Positions 17,467 to 28,134 of a stretch of 47,003 bases of DNA are shown here, piece by piece. The translations under genes and the position numbers were made by a program. Under the pieces are notes generated by a model. It was not told the DNA's origin, did not search any database, and saw only the letters and a program-made list of their open reading frames with translations. The DNA comes from an uncultured Paraglaciecola sp. (GTDB lineage Bacteria; Pseudomonadota; Gammaproteobacteria; Enterobacterales; Alteromonadaceae), in NCBI RefSeq assembly GCF_937123705.1, contig NZ_CAKZKO010000142.1:1-47003 (forward strand), written 5' to 3'. Position 1 is the first letter of the stretch, and each line of letters opens with the position of its first letter.

Positions 17467-18025
17467 AGCACAATTTATCGAGCGATTTCATCATGTGAAA
17501 CAAATCAATAGTGAAGCCGATTTCCCGCTTAAAGAACCAGGAAAACCCGCTGCAGTGTTATTACCTATATTGGAAAACACCGGTGAATTAACTGTGTTGT
17601 TTACAGTCAGATCCCGTCATTTGAAGCACCATGCAGGTCAGGTTAGCTTTCCAGGTGGCAAGCAAGAACTAACAGATAATTCATTGATAGAAACCGCTTT
17701 GCGAGAGACCCATGAAGAAGTAGGCATACTACCCAATGAAGTAGAAATAATCGGAAATTTACCTTTATATCGCACTGTCAGCCGTTATGAGGTGGTTCCC
17801 TATATAGGTTTTGTTGCTGATACAACAACTTTAATACTAGATAAAAACGAAGTGGACAGCACTTTCCAAGTACCTTTGAGTTTTTTGTTGAATAAACAAA
17901 ATCACTTAATTCACTGGGTTAAAAGACAAAATGGACAGTTTCCTATTTACTTTATTCCTTGGAAGCGCCACAACATCTGGGGCGCAACAGCTGCATTTGT
18001 ACGAAACCTATCGAACCATTTCTAA
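17459..18025 (+). CDS. nudL: Nudix hydrolase, CoA pyrophosphatase family
   Basis: Probably cleaves CoA or its derivatives to phosphopantetheine plus 3',5'-ADP. 188 residues from ATG 17459, which overlaps the pabB stop; an earlier in-frame TTG at 17435 would add 8 residues. The CoA-Nudix extension precedes the Nudix box: RSRHLKHHAGQVSFPGGKQE then ALRETHEEVGI, giving GX5EX7REUXEEXGU with E residues for metal. The pabB-nudL-sdaA order supports the assignment; the exact substrate was not tested here. Confidence 0.92.
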   Translation: MNKAQFIERFHHVKQINSEADFPLKEPGKPAAVLLPILENTGELTVLFTVRSRHLKHHAGQVSFPGGKQELTDNSLIETALRETHEEVGILPNEVEIIGNLPLYRTVSRYEVVPYIGFVADTTTLILDKNEVDSTFQVPLSFLLNKQNHLIHWVKRQNGQFPIYFIPWKRHNIWGATAAFVRNLSNHF

Positions 18026-18170
18026 GCAATCGCCAAATAAAACACCTATTCACTATAGGGTATTAAAGTATTCTTTACACTCTTATACGCAATAGAGTCA
18101 TCATTGCTATTGTTATAAAGGCATATAACTAGCACAATTGCCTTTTATTTTTCCATGTGAATTACACTCA

Positions 18171-19544
18171 ATGATCAGCGTTTTTGATATGTTCAGCATT
18201 GGCATCGGCCCCTCTAGCTCCCACACCGTTGGCCCAATGCGGGCTGCCAAAGCATTTTGCGAACAATTAGAAGAGCAAAATTTCTTTTCTCAAACTAAGC
18301 AAATAAAAGTCGAATTATTTGGCTCTCTCGGGCAAACAGGTAAGGGCCACGGTACAGGTAAAGCAGTTATACTGGGACTATTAGGATATAGCCCCGAGAC
18401 AATAGACAGTTCAATTATCGACAAACTTCTGGAACAAGTTAGAGTATCTGAAAAACTCAATCTTAACGGTGTTACAGACATCGACTTTCCAGCTAAAAAC
18501 GCCATTGTTTTTCATCGTCGTAAAACCCTTACTCAACACGCCAATGGTATGACTTTGCATGCATTACAAGGTGACAAAGTACTTTTTTCGCAAACCTATT
18601 TTTCCATAGGTGGCGGCTTTATTATTCGCGAGCAAGACTTTGCCTCAGAAAAAGTCGCAGCCCTTATTCACGAAGAGCAGCCTGTACCTTACAATTTTTC
18701 TAGCGCCGCTCAATTACTCGAGAAGTGCAAAGACAATGGCCTGTGTATCAGCTCCTTAATGATGAAAAACGAACAAGTGTTTCAAGGCAAAGAACAGGTC
18801 ATCGAAAAACTTTGGCATATCTGGCAAGTGATGTTTCAAAGTGTGCAAACCGGCATTCAGTCCGAAGGCATATTACCAGGTGGCTTAAAAGTCACTCGTA
18901 GAGCGCCTGCCTTGTACCGTCGTTTGCAAAGTGAACAAACCGCCGATCCTATGGTGGCAATGGACTGGGTTAACTTGTTTGCCCTCGCCGTTAACGAAGA
19001 AAACGCCGCGGGCGGCACTGTAGTTACAGCCCCAACAAACGGCGCGGCGGGTATAATTCCTGCGGTATTGTGTTATTTCGACAAATTTGTGAAACCTGTA
19101 GATAAAGACATTGTCAGCCGTTACCTATTAACCGCCGCGGCCATTGGCATTTTATACAAAAAGAATGCGTCAATATCAGGTGCTGAAGTAGGCTGCCAAG
19201 GCGAAGTGGGCGTAGCCTGCTCAATGGCGGCAGGGGCATTAACTGAAATAATTGGTGGCTCGGTGGATGCCGTTGAAAACGCCGCCGAAATTGGCATGGA
19301 GCACAACCTAGGACTAACATGCGATCCCGTTGGCGGCCTAGTACAAGTGCCTTGTATCGAACGTAATGCCATGGGCGCGATTAAAGCGATCAATGCCTCA
19401 AGACTCGCCTTAAGAGGCAGCGGCCAACACAAGGTATCACTCGACAAAGTGATTAAAACCATGTGGGACACGGGCAACGATATGAAATCAAAATACAAAG
19501 AAACCGCCCGAGGCGGCTTAGCAGTGAATATTATTGAATGTTAG
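18171..19544 (+). CDS. sdaA: L-serine ammonia-lyase (L-serine deaminase)
   Basis: Deaminates L-serine to pyruvate with an oxygen-labile [4Fe-4S] cluster. The start at ATG 18171 gives the family N-terminus [22 protein letters not shown]; an earlier in-frame start at 18138 is not needed. 457 residues, single-chain form with an N-terminal beta part and C-terminal alpha part. Serine-binding [22 protein letters not shown], and Cys-containing [17 protein letters not shown] and [20 protein letters not shown]. Lies 145 bp after nudL and is followed by a strong terminator. Confidence 0.95.
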   Translation: MISVFDMFSIGIGPSSSHTVGPMRAAKAFCEQLEEQNFFSQTKQIKVELFGSLGQTGKGHGTGKAVILGLLGYSPETIDSSIIDKLLEQVRVSEKLNLNGVTDIDFPAKNAIVFHRRKTLTQHANGMTLHALQGDKVLFSQTYFSIGGGFIIREQDFASEKVAALIHEEQPVPYNFSSAAQLLEKCKDNGLCISSLMMKNEQVFQGKEQVIEKLWHIWQVMFQSVQTGIQSEGILPGGLKVTRRAPALYRRLQSEQTADPMVAMDWVNLFALAVNEENAAGGTVVTAPTNGAAGIIPAVLCYFDKFVKPVDKDIVSRYLLTAAAIGILYKKNASISGAEVGCQGEVGVACSMAAGALTEIIGGSVDAVENAAEIGMEHNLGLTCDPVGGLVQVPCIERNAMGAIKAINASRLALRGSGQHKVSLDKVIKTMWDTGNDMKSKYKETARGGLAVNIIEC

Positions 19545-19581
19545 GGGCGAGCTTCTAGCACAAAGAACAAATGTAAGTAAT

Positions 19582-19618
19582 AAAAAAGGCATTATTTTAT
19601 AAAAATAATGCCTTTTTT
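19582..19618. terminator. Bidirectional terminator between sdaA and cysB
   Basis: Stem GGCATTATTTT (19588-19598) and AAAATAATGCC (19602-19612), with A run before and T run after (19582-19618). The genes are convergent and it can serve both. Confidence 0.9.
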
Positions 19619-19653
19619 ATTGATCTTTAGCTAGAAACTCGTTGCTCGAAGCT

Positions 19654-20637
<984 letters not shown>

Positions 20638-20868
20638 TTAGTTGTTGACCTTGGGAGCTTCTTTATACTAAAACGTTATATAACTTTAACCAAATGAATT
20701 CCATTAATATTTATAAATATCTTTTGGTTATAAAAAATACTGTCAGTTATTAAGCTTTACAAACAAATGTCAATTTCAGAAAAAGGTCTGATAAGATGCA
20801 AATAATAAATTATATATTTGTGCGATTACATCTTTTGTTTTAGTTAAATCACACCATGGAATTATTCA

Positions 20869-21561
20869 ATGCTAAAAGACGATACATCAATTGATTTCCC
20901 AACTGTATTAGCTTCAACTGTGCATGATATGAAGAATTCCCTTAGTCTTCTGATGCAATCTATTGAAGGCTTAAACCAGAGCTTAGTTGAAGCCGACCCG
21001 CTTTCACGAAAACATTTAGCATCAGCGCATTACGAAGCAGCAAAACTTAATACCGGCCTAGTGCAATTACTATCTTTATACCGTGCAGGAATAGATAGTT
21101 TACCTATTAATATTGACGAATGTGATATTGAAAACGTTATTGATGATTTGCTCGCAACCAATGAAAGTTACCTAAATCATAAAAATATGATTTTAGAAGT
21201 TAACCAATCAGCCGATTTAGTATGGTACTTAGATGCTGATTTAATTGGCATTTTACTCAATGATGTATTAATGAATGCAACGCGTTATTGCCAAAAACAG
21301 ATAATATTGAGTGTATACAAAGAAAATGACTACTTAGTATTTAAGTTAGAAGATGACGGTCCAGGTTACCCTGAAAGTATGCTAGAGACGAATAATATTA
21401 AGATGCAACAGTTTGATATCGCTCATGGTAGAACTGGGTTAGGTTTGTTTTTCGCAAGGTTAATTGCCCAAGCCCATAGTAAAGCTATGGTTACCGGCAA
21501 GATATCTCTCGAGAATGGCGGTAGATTAGGTGGTAGTGTTTTTACTTTAAGCATCCCTTAG
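20869..21561 (+). CDS. Soluble orphan sensor histidine kinase
   Basis: 230 residues with no membrane segment or input domain. Residue 19 is the likely phospho-accepting His in STVHDMKNSLSLLMQSI (HDxKN form of the H box). The HATPase domain has N box NDVLMNATRYC, G1 EDDGPGYP and G2 GRTGLGLFFARLIAQAH. The small size and lack of a sensor domain suggest the signal comes from a partner protein. No response regulator lies next to it. The gene downstream encodes a membrane-anchored protein 68 bp away, which could be a partner (inference). Confidence 0.82.
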   Translation: MLKDDTSIDFPTVLASTVHDMKNSLSLLMQSIEGLNQSLVEADPLSRKHLASAHYEAAKLNTGLVQLLSLYRAGIDSLPINIDECDIENVIDDLLATNESYLNHKNMILEVNQSADLVWYLDADLIGILLNDVLMNATRYCQKQIILSVYKENDYLVFKLEDDGPGYPESMLETNNIKMQQFDIAHGRTGLGLFFARLIAQAHSKAMVTGKISLENGGRLGGSVFTLSIP

Positions 21562-21629
21562 TTAATTAAAGACTGAGCAAATTAATATCGCAGGGCCTGG
21601 CCCTACTATAGTGGAATAATTATAGAATT

Positions 21630-22397
21630 ATGGTATTTACAATAATAATAGTGTTGATTGTGGGGCTAGTGCTAGTAGGCGTAATAGTAAACGCGATCCA
21701 GCAACATAAAAACAAGATAGAAAGTGATCGTAGAACTGAGATTTCCAAGCAAAAAAGTATTATCGACAATACTGAAGCAGCGCTATTAGGCGCTGAACAA
21801 ATCCCCACATCCCAAAGATTAAACTTTATAATGCAGCGCAGAATTTTAGCGGCAATGAAAGCCGCTAAACAAATTGGTGATACATCGACGGGCTCTAATG
21901 AGCGCATAAAATCGATGGAAGAAACGCTAAAAACAATTGATGTCAGTAGGCCAGCTCCTTCTGAAGATAGTTTTCAATTACCTCAAGGGGATAAACATGT
22001 CATCGTGTTTATTCGCGGGATTAAAAACTTAAGAACGTTATTACGTGCTGAGTTTAAGAAAGGTCGAATTGAAAGTAGAGTATTTTTAGCTGAAGACAAA
22101 CTCCTCGAACGCTTGCAACTACGAGCCAATGTTGAAACCTTAGTTAGACGTGGCGACATTGCTGTAAAAAACAATCAGATGGGATCCGCCAGACAATGTT
22201 TAGAAAAAGCCATTGGAGCCCTCGCTTCTCAACCTAATCAAGATGAATATATAACAACCAGAAAGGCGCAATTAGAAGAGCAACTTTATAATCTTGAGAG
22301 CAATTTAAAAAATACCAATAGCCAAGATGTCGCCAAAAAAGAAGAATCAGAAAGAAGCGAAATCGATGAACTTTTTGGTGAGAAGAAAAAATGGTAG
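21630..22397 (+). CDS. Membrane-anchored coiled-coil protein of unknown function
   Basis: 255 residues. One N-terminal membrane helix (FTIIIVLIVGLVLVGVIVNAI, residues 3-23) is followed by a charged, helix-rich cytoplasmic part. Residues about 170-215 (VETLVRRGDIAVKNNQMGSARQCLEKAIGAL) have a TPR-like helix pair. The tail is Lys/Glu/Ser-rich and ends EIDELFGEKKKW. Not recognised as a named family. The 68-bp gap from the kinase gene suggests a shared transcript. Start ATG 21630 lies after a weak ribosome-binding site. Confidence 0.65.
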   Translation: MVFTIIIVLIVGLVLVGVIVNAIQQHKNKIESDRRTEISKQKSIIDNTEAALLGAEQIPTSQRLNFIMQRRILAAMKAAKQIGDTSTGSNERIKSMEETLKTIDVSRPAPSEDSFQLPQGDKHVIVFIRGIKNLRTLLRAEFKKGRIESRVFLAEDKLLERLQLRANVETLVRRGDIAVKNNQMGSARQCLEKAIGALASQPNQDEYITTRKAQLEEQLYNLESNLKNTNSQDVAKKEESERSEIDELFGEKKKW

Positions 22398-22410
22398 TGA
22401 TGCTAGAACC

Positions 22411-23340
22411 TTATATGGAAGGCTGAACTCTAGTTAACCCGAACTCGGGATAAGAAATATTTTCTACTGTCCATTGCCAAAATGACGCCGCTACCGATGA
22501 TAAATTGGCATTTTTTTGCCGTATTATCCCTACTCTTTTACGTAAACCACTTTGATGGATCTCAAGACAAAGCAAATCTTTACTGCGCATTTGCTCTTGG
22601 CACAAAGCCGGTACCACAGACACCCCTAAATCATGCTTCACAAATTGTCCTAATGTAGCCAATTGACTCGCCTCTACTTCAATATCTAACGATAAATTAT
22701 TGATATCTATGTAGGCATCTATCCACTGGCGAATAGCCGAGCCTTTGTTCATAGCAACAAATGGATACAATGCAATTTGCGACCAGGCTAAAGTCTGGTG
22801 TATACATAACGGATGATTAGCAGGTAATACAGCAATAAAATTATCTGTAAATATAGGGTGAAACTGCAATCCATCCATATTCTCATGTTCAAAGGAAAAA
22901 CCAATCTCAGCCCTGCCCGCTTGCACGTCTTTAATTACTGATTCCATCACCACGTCGGTCACAGACAATTTAATATTCGGAAATGCTGTTTTAAACTGTT
23001 GCAAGATATCTGGCAACAAACCAGCAGCAAAAGAAGGCATTGCGGCGATGGATAGTTTACCTTGTCCGAGTGAGAATAGGTTATGTAGATCTGAGAAAGC
23101 GTCTTGCCAATCGGCAATAAGGCGTTCTGCCACGGGTAGAAACTGCCGACCTTCAGGGCTTAGCTCCACCTTACGCGTAGAACGTGAAAATAAAATCCCC
23201 CCCAATTGTGTTTCCATTTTTTTTAACGATGAGGATAAAGCGGGTTGCGATAGACACATTTTGTCTGCTGCTTGGGCAAAGGTATGTGACTGAGCAATAC
23301 ATACAAATATTTGGAGTTGTCGAAAAGACACGTTATACAC
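22411..23340 (-). CDS. LysR-family transcriptional regulator, C-terminus extended by a palindromic repeat
   Basis: 309 residues. Winged HTH FRQLQIFVCIAQSHTFAQAADKMCLSQPALSSSLKKMET, then the effector-binding domain with LSIAAMPSFAAGLLPDIL. Divergent from scoAB across 124 bp containing a 9-bp-arm dyad, so it likely controls the CoA-transferase operon (inference). The last 13 codons (YPEFGLTRVQPSI) are partly encoded by the 20-bp dispersed palindrome at 22434-22453, which seems to have replaced or shifted the original stop after WQWTVENIS. Confidence 0.86.
   Translation of the reverse strand: MYNVSFRQLQIFVCIAQSHTFAQAADKMCLSQPALSSSLKKMETQLGGILFSRSTRKVELSPEGRQFLPVAERLIADWQDAFSDLHNLFSLGQGKLSIAAMPSFAAGLLPDILQQFKTAFPNIKLSVTDVVMESVIKDVQAGRAEIGFSFEHENMDGLQFHPIFTDNFIAVLPANHPLCIHQTLAWSQIALYPFVAMNKGSAIRQWIDAYIDINNLSLDIEVEASQLATLGQFVKHDLGVSVVPALCQEQMRSKDLLCLEIHQSGLRKRVGIIRQKNANLSSVAASFWQWTVENISYPEFGLTRVQPSI
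22434..22453 (+). repeat. 20-bp palindromic repeat, copy 2 (inside a CDS end)
   Basis: Identical over 20 bases to 6907-6926. It lies within the 3' end of the LysR gene and encodes, on the minus strand, the residues YPEFGL. Confidence 0.65.
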
Positions 23341-23365
23341 CGTTCACCCTCGTTATCATTAACCA

Positions 23366-23390
23366 TATTAATAAATTAAACTTATTAATA
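23366..23390. promoter_or_regulatory. Candidate LysR operator between the regulator and scoAB
   Basis: Perfect 9-bp arms TATTAATAA (23366-23374) and TTATTAATA (23382-23390) separated by 7 bases. LysR-type regulators usually bind interrupted dyads in the divergent intergenic region. It is A+T-rich, so chance is possible. Confidence 0.4.
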
Positions 23391-23464
23391 CAGACATTAA
23401 ATTAATTTTACTATTAGTTTGTATCTTTTACACTCTAATTAGTTTTTCAACGTGAGAGCAAATC

Positions 23465-24178
23465 ATGGCAGGTTTTAACAAGGTAGTAGACAGTTACGAG
23501 GCGGCGATGGCCGGCTTACAAGACAATATGACAGTAATAGCTGGCGGCTTTGGCCTTTGTGGCATACCAGAAGGGCTAATTGCACAAATACAAAAAATGC
23601 AAACTAAGGGCCTAACCGTTGTCTCAAATAATTGTGGTGTGGATGGATTTGGACTGGGTTTGTTGCTAGAAGATAAACAAATTAAAAAAATGGTGTCATC
23701 TTATGTGGGTGAAAACGCCCTGTTTGAACAGCAATTACTTAATGGCGAGTTGGAAGTTGAACTCACCCCCCAAGGCACACTGGCCGAAAAAATGCGCGCT
23801 GGCGGTGCGGGCATTCCCGCTTTTTATACCGCAACAGGTTTTGGCACACCAGTAGGTGAAGGTAAAGAAGCGCGAACATTTAATGGCCGTGATTACATTC
23901 TTGAAGAATCAATCACAGGTGATTTTGCCATAGTGAAAGCCTACAAAGCCGACCGCTACGGTAACTGCATTTATCGCCATACGGCGCAAAACTTTAACCC
24001 TATGGCCGCTACCGCCGGTAAAATTACCGTATTAGAAGTAGAAGAAATAGTGGAGCCTGGCGAGTTATCACCAAGTGAAATTCACACACCTGGTATATAC
24101 GTTGACAGAATCATAGTCGGCGATTTTGAAAAGCGTATCGAACGCAAAATCCTCTCGTCAGCCACTGCAAATCAATAG
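23465..24178 (+). CDS. scoA: 3-oxoacid CoA-transferase subunit A
   Basis: Alpha subunit of a succinyl-CoA:3-ketoacid (or acetoacetate) CoA-transferase, moving CoA from succinyl- or acetyl-CoA to acetoacetate. 237 residues. Motifs: [53 protein letters not shown] and the [15 protein letters not shown] stretch typical of SCOT A chains. A beta subunit follows after 10 bp. Divergently transcribed LysR regulator upstream. The acceptor specificity cannot be settled from sequence alone; the SCOT-like features favour succinyl-CoA as donor. Confidence 0.93.
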   Translation: MAGFNKVVDSYEAAMAGLQDNMTVIAGGFGLCGIPEGLIAQIQKMQTKGLTVVSNNCGVDGFGLGLLLEDKQIKKMVSSYVGENALFEQQLLNGELEVELTPQGTLAEKMRAGGAGIPAFYTATGFGTPVGEGKEARTFNGRDYILEESITGDFAIVKAYKADRYGNCIYRHTAQNFNPMAATAGKITVLEVEEIVEPGELSPSEIHTPGIYVDRIIVGDFEKRIERKILSSATANQ

Positions 24179-24188
24179 GATAATTATT

Positions 24189-24845
24189 ATGTCATTAAGC
24201 AGAGAACAAATTGCGATGCGCGTCGCTCAAGAATTTGGTGATGGTCATTATATTAATTTAGGCATAGGCATTCCTACGCTTGCTGCCAACTATGTGGCAG
24301 CTGATATTGAAGTGATGTTGCAATCTGAAAATGGTTTACTGGGCATGGGACCCTACCCTACAGAACAGCAAGTAGACGCCGATATGATCAATGCTGGTAA
24401 AGAAACGGTGACTGCCGCAACAGGCGCATCTATTTTTAACTCCGCAGAAAGTTTTGCAATGATCCGCGGCGGCCATGTGGACTTAACTGTTTTAGGTGCC
24501 TTTGAGGTCGATCACCATGGCAATATTGCCTCTTGGATGATACCCGGCAAGCTTATTAAAGGCATGGGCGGCGCGATGGACTTAGTGGCAGGCGCGCAAA
24601 ACATCATTGTGACTATGACTCACGCCGATAAACGCGGTAACTCCAAACTGTTAGAGCAATGTACCTTACCCTTAACAGGGGTAAATTGTATAAACAAAAT
24701 CATTACCGATTTGGCAGTGCTTGAAATAAAAGACGGCGCATTTCACTTGGTTGAACGGGCTCCTGGTGTCTCAATTGATGAGATCAAAGGGAAAACGGCA
24801 GGCAATTTAGTGGTTGCTGAAAACGTGCCAGAAATGATGTTTTAA
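24189..24845 (+). CDS. scoB: 3-oxoacid CoA-transferase subunit B
   Basis: Beta subunit carrying the catalytic Glu, seen in MLQSENGLLGMGPYP (Glu of SENG). 218 residues. Further signatures: INLGIGIPTLAANYV, FAMIRGGHVDLTVLGAFEVD, GNIASWMIPGKLIKGMGGAMDLV and VTMTHADKRGNSKLL. ATG 24189 is chosen because AGGA (24177-24180) lies 8 bp upstream and partly overlaps the scoA stop; the frame also extends back to 24126 without support. Confidence 0.93.
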   Translation: MSLSREQIAMRVAQEFGDGHYINLGIGIPTLAANYVAADIEVMLQSENGLLGMGPYPTEQQVDADMINAGKETVTAATGASIFNSAESFAMIRGGHVDLTVLGAFEVDHHGNIASWMIPGKLIKGMGGAMDLVAGAQNIIVTMTHADKRGNSKLLEQCTLPLTGVNCINKIITDLAVLEIKDGAFHLVERAPGVSIDEIKGKTAGNLVVAENVPEMMF

Positions 24846-24913
24846 AATAAACCGACACTATTTGTCTATAGCCTTGTATAATTGCTGACATATTCGTTTT
24901 TAGAGTGTGTCTC

Positions 24914-26239
24914 TTGCAATTTACCGACTTACCATTACATCATAATTTATTAAAAGCCCTTGAAATCAAAGGGCTTAACACCCCAACAGAGATCCAAACT
25001 AAGGCCATACCTTACGGATTAATGGGTAAAGACCTCATTGCTTCATCCAAAACGGGGTCGGGTAAAACCTTAGCCTTCTTGTTACCTGCTGTGCATAGAG
25101 TGTTAACCAAACAACCTTTAAGCCGCCGCGATCCAAGAGTGCTGATTTTAGCCCCTACCCGTGAGCTGGCCAAACAAGTGTTTTTGCAGCTTAAATGGCT
25201 TATTGCCAAACAGCCTTTAAAAGCTGCTTTGGTATTAGGTGGTGAGAACTTTAACGATCAAGTAAAAGCCCTTAAACATCATCCACAATTTATTGTAGGC
25301 ACAGCGGGCCGAGTGGCCGATCACCTAGCGGGCAAGTCCTTATTTTTAAACGGCCTAGAGATGCTGATATTAGACGAAGCAGATCGCATGTTAGACTTAG
25401 GTTTTGCTCCGCAGCTTAGACTTATTAATCAAGCTGCCGATCATAGGAAACGCCAATCAATGATGTTCTCGGCCACCTTAGATAGTGCTGCGATGCACGA
25501 ATTAACCCAATCTTTATTAAAAAGTCCCCAACGGGTTAGTGTAGGCGCTGCCGGTGAAGAACATAAAGATATTCAGCAGCAGTTTTACTTAGCCGACCAT
25601 GTTACCCATAAAGAAGCATTATTAACTCACATAATCAATCAACAAGAATACCGTCAAATTATAGTATTCACCGCTACCCGCGCTGATACAGAAAGACTAA
25701 CAGCTTTGCTCAAAGAGCAAGGCTTACACGCAGCTGCACTCAGTGGCGATCTAACCCAAGGCCAGCGCAATAATATTATGAGCGAGTTTGGCCGAGGTCA
25801 GCACCATATTTTAGTCACCACAGATATTGCCTCTCGCGGTTTAGACTTATTGAACGTGGCTTTAGTAGTGAATTTTGATTTACCCAAATTAGCCGACGAG
25901 TACGTACATAGAGTCGGCAGAACCGGACGCGCAGGCAACCAAGGTCAAGCGGTGTCTTTTGTGGGTCCAAAAGACTGGTTTAGTTTTTTGGCCATTAAAA
26001 GCTTTATGCAGCAAAGTATAGAATTTAGCGAGATTGCAAGCCTAGCAGCTAAATTTAAAGGCTTAAAACCAGCTAAAACTAAGCTAGCGACGGGCAAAAA
26101 AATGGCCGATAAAAAAGTCAAAGCAAAGGTAAAACCTCAAAACGCACCTAGCCGAGTCCAAACTATGCAAGGTAAAGACGCAGGTGATATGCCGATGAAA
26201 CGCAAGCCAAGGGCTGTTTTAAAGCCTGAAGAAGAGTAA
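24914..26239 (+). CDS. DEAD-box ATP-dependent RNA helicase (RhlE-like)
   Basis: ATP-driven RNA remodelling protein. Motifs in order: Q motif FTDLPLHHNLLKALEIKGL to TPTEIQTKAIP, Walker A SKTGSGKT, PTRELAKQV, TAGRVADHL, DEADRMLDLGF, SAT (MFSATL), IVFTATRADTERL, VTTDIASRGLD and YVHRVGRTGRAG. A basic tail (about residues 390-441) with Lys-rich PAKTKLATGKKMADKK likely binds RNA. No ATG near the start: TTG 24914 with AGAG 8 bp before is preferred, GTG 24905 is the alternative. The subfamily cannot be fixed. Confidence 0.92.
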   Translation: MQFTDLPLHHNLLKALEIKGLNTPTEIQTKAIPYGLMGKDLIASSKTGSGKTLAFLLPAVHRVLTKQPLSRRDPRVLILAPTRELAKQVFLQLKWLIAKQPLKAALVLGGENFNDQVKALKHHPQFIVGTAGRVADHLAGKSLFLNGLEMLILDEADRMLDLGFAPQLRLINQAADHRKRQSMMFSATLDSAAMHELTQSLLKSPQRVSVGAAGEEHKDIQQQFYLADHVTHKEALLTHIINQQEYRQIIVFTATRADTERLTALLKEQGLHAAALSGDLTQGQRNNIMSEFGRGQHHILVTTDIASRGLDLLNVALVVNFDLPKLADEYVHRVGRTGRAGNQGQAVSFVGPKDWFSFLAIKSFMQQSIEFSEIASLAAKFKGLKPAKTKLATGKKMADKKVKAKVKPQNAPSRVQTMQGKDAGDMPMKRKPRAVLKPEEE

Positions 26240-26376
26240 TCAAGAGAAAAAGCGTAAATATAGAGGCCACACTGCGTATACCCCTAAAGTCGTATTGGTT
26301 TATGTTTCGAAATTTAATACTATCAATGGTTAGTGAACTATTTGTTTTTTTGTTGTATTACATCTAGAAGGTCAAT

Positions 26377-27408
26377 ATGAAATTTTCTGATAATTCAGAT
26401 CAAGCTGCACGTTACCTGCGTCAAGCGGTCCCTATGATGGTTAAACATAAAATTGTCCCTAATCCCCTGAATTATACTTTGTGGTACAGCTACTATTCCA
26501 ATGTTTTTCCATTGTTAAATGAGGAGTTAGATCAAACGCTAAAACGCTATGGCACCTGCCCCCCTGATATCTCTGAATCGTTATTTTTTCGTCATATTAG
26601 CCAGTTAGATAATGACAATGAAAAGCATTTATTGCATTTCCAAAAAGCATTTTCTCACTTGGTGGATGGTCTATCTGACTCTATGGACCACACTGTCCAG
26701 CAAACAAGTGATTTTTCTCAAGCCTTGATGAGCAACCTAAATGAGCTCGGCGCTTATAGTATAGATGACGCTATGGCACCGATTTTAAACAAACTAAGTG
26801 CTAATGCCAGTGCAATTTGTAGTGCAAATACAGAGTTTCAAGGACAACTTTCTGCAGCACAGTCTGAAATTAGTGCCTTAAAAACCGAACTTGAAAATAG
26901 TAAAAAAGAGGCAAGTACCGATCCGCTAACGGGCTTATATAATAGACGTGTTTTCGAAACCATGTATCACCAGTACATGGAACAAAGTAACCAAGCAGAT
27001 GAAATCACCCTGATCATGATGGATGTAGATAAATTTAAAGCATTTAATGACACTTATGGACACTTAATGGGTGATCAAATCCTAAAATTTATTGGGCAAT
27101 TGTTAAAAAGAGAATGCAATGAGCCGGTGATCCCAGTGCGACTTGGTGGCGAAGAATTTGCCCTTTTATGCCCTCAAGTAAAACTTGAACAAGGGCAATT
27201 TTTTGCTGAAAATATTAGAAGAAAACTCGCTGCCGTCCCCTTTAGCAACAAACGTACCGGGGAAAGAATACCACCAGTTACCGCTTCATTTGGTGTAACC
27301 CAAAAACGCGCTAACGATAATCTTAACACCATGATTGAAAGAGCTGACCAAGCACTTTACGTAGCCAAAGAGGCCGGAAGAAACCAAGTTCACGTCGCCA
27401 CCCCCTAA
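26377..27408 (+). CDS. Diguanylate cyclase (GGDEF domain)
   Basis: Makes cyclic di-GMP from two GTP. 343 residues with no membrane helix. Residues about 8-170 form an alpha-helical N-terminal region common in marine gammaproteobacterial cyclases, ending in a short coiled coil. GGDEF domain from about 180: STDPLTGLYNRRVFE, MDVDKFKAFNDTYGH and the active-site GGEEF (257-261). The inhibitory I-site RxxD expected just before it is not seen (EPVIPVRLGGEEF), so product inhibition may be absent. Convergent with the nitroreductase gene (12 bp between stop codons). The input signal is unknown. Confidence 0.92.
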   Translation: MKFSDNSDQAARYLRQAVPMMVKHKIVPNPLNYTLWYSYYSNVFPLLNEELDQTLKRYGTCPPDISESLFFRHISQLDNDNEKHLLHFQKAFSHLVDGLSDSMDHTVQQTSDFSQALMSNLNELGAYSIDDAMAPILNKLSANASAICSANTEFQGQLSAAQSEISALKTELENSKKEASTDPLTGLYNRRVFETMYHQYMEQSNQADEITLIMMDVDKFKAFNDTYGHLMGDQILKFIGQLLKRECNEPVIPVRLGGEEFALLCPQVKLEQGQFFAENIRRKLAAVPFSNKRTGERIPPVTASFGVTQKRANDNLNTMIERADQALYVAKEAGRNQVHVATP

Positions 27409-27420
27409 AAGTTAAGGAAA

Positions 27421-27972
27421 CTAATCCCAGTGTTCAAAAAAATCGCCGCTGGCTTTTTTGGGTTTACTTAAAGGGCTGATTGGTGACGACCCTAAATAAA
27501 GAAAACCTACAATTTCGTCTTGCTCAGACAATCTGAAGGCCTGTTTGACATTTTTGTCTTGGGCATAACTTCCGGTACGCCATACGCCAGCAAAACCTTG
27601 GGCAAGGGCCGCCATTTGCATGCTGTGTACCGCACAGGATGCTGAAGCAATTTGTTCAACCCAAGGTACTTTTTCATGCTCGCTATATTTGGCGATAGTT
27701 ACTATGACCATAGGGGCTCGCATAGGTAACTGCGGAGCTCGCGCAATATCTTTGTCACTTTTCTTCGCGGCAATGGCTGCTTGCTCAAAGACTTGTCCTA
27801 AGCGTATTAATCCTTGATTTTGACACACAACAAACTGCCAAGGCGTTAAACAAGCATGGTCTGGTGCCCGTAAAGCGGCTTGTTTGATATTTTCAAGCGC
27901 CTGCCCTTGGGGAACCGGAGCTTGTAATCGAGGTTGAGAGCTACGATTCAGTAATAAATCTAGTGCCTGCAT
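27421..27972 (-). CDS. Nitroreductase-family FMN oxidoreductase (YdjA-like)
   Basis: 183 residues with the compact YdjA-type layout. N-terminal LLLNRSSQPRL with the FMN-phosphate-binding Arg, then APDHACLTPWQFVVCQ, WVEQIASASCAVHSMQMAALAQGFAGVWRTGSYA and the GFLYLGSSP segment near the end. NAD(P)H-dependent reduction of nitro groups or quinones is likely; the physiological substrate is not known. Start ATG 27972. It stands alone. Confidence 0.9.
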   Translation of the reverse strand: MQALDLLLNRSSQPRLQAPVPQGQALENIKQAALRAPDHACLTPWQFVVCQNQGLIRLGQVFEQAAIAAKKSDKDIARAPQLPMRAPMVIVTIAKYSEHEKVPWVEQIASASCAVHSMQMAALAQGFAGVWRTGSYAQDKNVKQAFRLSEQDEIVGFLYLGSSPISPLSKPKKASGDFFEHWD

Positions 27973-28134
27973 TGGCCTTTTCCATAAATATTGTTGTTGT
28001 GCGCTATCCTAATCAAAAAGGCGTATAGCTGCCGTTGTTTTTTAATGCTTTATCGAAAATACTTTAGCTCCACCTTTTTTGGCACTTTATTTGCTATATT
28101 TCCATAGAAATTAATAAAAGCCTTAATCAAAGCT

